From Pseudomonadota bacterium (lineage in GTDB: Bacteria; Myxococcota; Myxococcia; Myxococcales; Anaeromyxobacteraceae), in NCBI GenBank assembly GCA_023419875.1, contig JAEZXM010000049.1:1-5127 (forward strand): a stretch of 5,127 nucleotides of DNA, given 5' to 3'. Each line of letters starts with the position of its first letter. The first letter of the stretch is position 1. Below, one piece after another: positions 5,022-5,127 of this stretch. Under the pieces are notes generated by a model. The model was not told the origin of the DNA. It worked only from the letters and a program-made list of their open reading frames with translations, and ran no database searches. The position numbers were made by a program, and so were the translations under genes.

Positions 5022-5127
5022 CTAGTTCCGGACCTCGACCCGTACCCAGTCGACCAGCATCTCGGCTGGGAACGGGGTCGAGGCATCCGGGTCGCCGGGC
5101 CAGGTCCCGCCCACGGCCACGTTGAGG
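5022..5127 (-). CDS. C-terminal end of a second GH16 family beta-glucanase (laminarinase-like), partial
   Basis: On the minus strand the frame entering from the right edge reads 34 residues to a TAG at 5024-5022: LNVAVGGTWPGDPDASTPFP followed by AEMLVDWVRVEVRN. This is the characteristic end of laminarinase-type GH16 enzymes (NLAVGG-W-PG-PD-TTFP-x-x-MLVDYVRVY in recalled family members), where the final strand closes the beta-sandwich. No binding module follows, so this enzyme ends with its catalytic domain. The catalytic site is outside the window, so activity is inferred from the tail only; beta-1,3-glucan is the usual substrate of this group. The gene is tail-to-tail with the licheninase, 19 bp apart. 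Confidence 0.85.
   Translation of the reverse strand, partial: LNVAVGGTWPGDPDASTPFPAEMLVDWVRVEVRN

Noticed and set aside
2312..5086. 924-codon open frame on the minus strand opposite the licheninase
   Set aside because: It gives a low-complexity Arg/Gly/Ala-rich protein with no domain, the usual antisense shadow of a high-GC gene with strong third-position GC.
1..5127. Mobile elements, CRISPR, tRNA or rRNA, phage genes
   Set aside because: No transposase or integrase motifs, no regularly spaced short repeats outside the protein repeats, and no structural RNA signatures were seen.

Overview
The window is GC-rich, non-mobile DNA carrying a polysaccharide-degradation locus. The organism is most likely a myxobacterium or a relative in Myxococcota. 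The reasons are very high GC at third codon positions, secreted or lipoprotein-type glycoside hydrolases, and a hydrolase built from a catalytic domain plus Cys-rich InlB-like B-repeats and a malectin domain. This assignment is an inference; no marker gene is present.

Layout from left to right: (1) Minus strand, 1-875: a GH10 endo-1,4-beta-xylanase with a lipoprotein signal peptide. Both catalytic glutamates are visible, and the C-terminus runs off the left edge. (2) 876-1432: a 557-bp non-coding stretch. It holds two LacI-type CG-centred palindromes 90 bp apart (1092-1105, 1180-1197), a GC-rich hairpin (1062-1081) and a large imperfect stem-loop (1287-1343). (3) Minus strand, 1433-2221: an AraC-family regulator with an N-terminal cupin and two C-terminal HTHs. 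(4) 2222-2542: a divergent promoter region with a putative araC promoter and an 8-bp-arm inverted repeat upstream of the next gene. (5) Plus strand, 2543-5002: an 819-aa secreted GH16 licheninase. Its order is signal peptide, GH16, two B-repeats, malectin/CBM57-like domain, two B-repeats, then a small Cys- and Trp-rich C-terminal module ending in Trp-Trp. (6) Minus strand, 5022-5127: the last 34 codons of a second GH16-type enzyme (laminarinase-like), convergent with the licheninase across a 19-bp gap.

Together the genes look like a regulated set for attacking plant cell-wall hemicellulose: xylan by GH10, mixed-linkage beta-glucan by the GH16 licheninase, and probably beta-1,3-glucan by the truncated GH16. 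The AraC-type protein is the obvious candidate local regulator, transcribed divergently from the licheninase and upstream of, and collinear with, the xylanase. The two palindromes in front of the xylanase look like sites for a LacI-family repressor that is not encoded in the window. I see no phage, IS, CRISPR, tRNA or rRNA. No radically new system is evident; the most unusual items are the modular licheninase and the structured xylanase upstream region.
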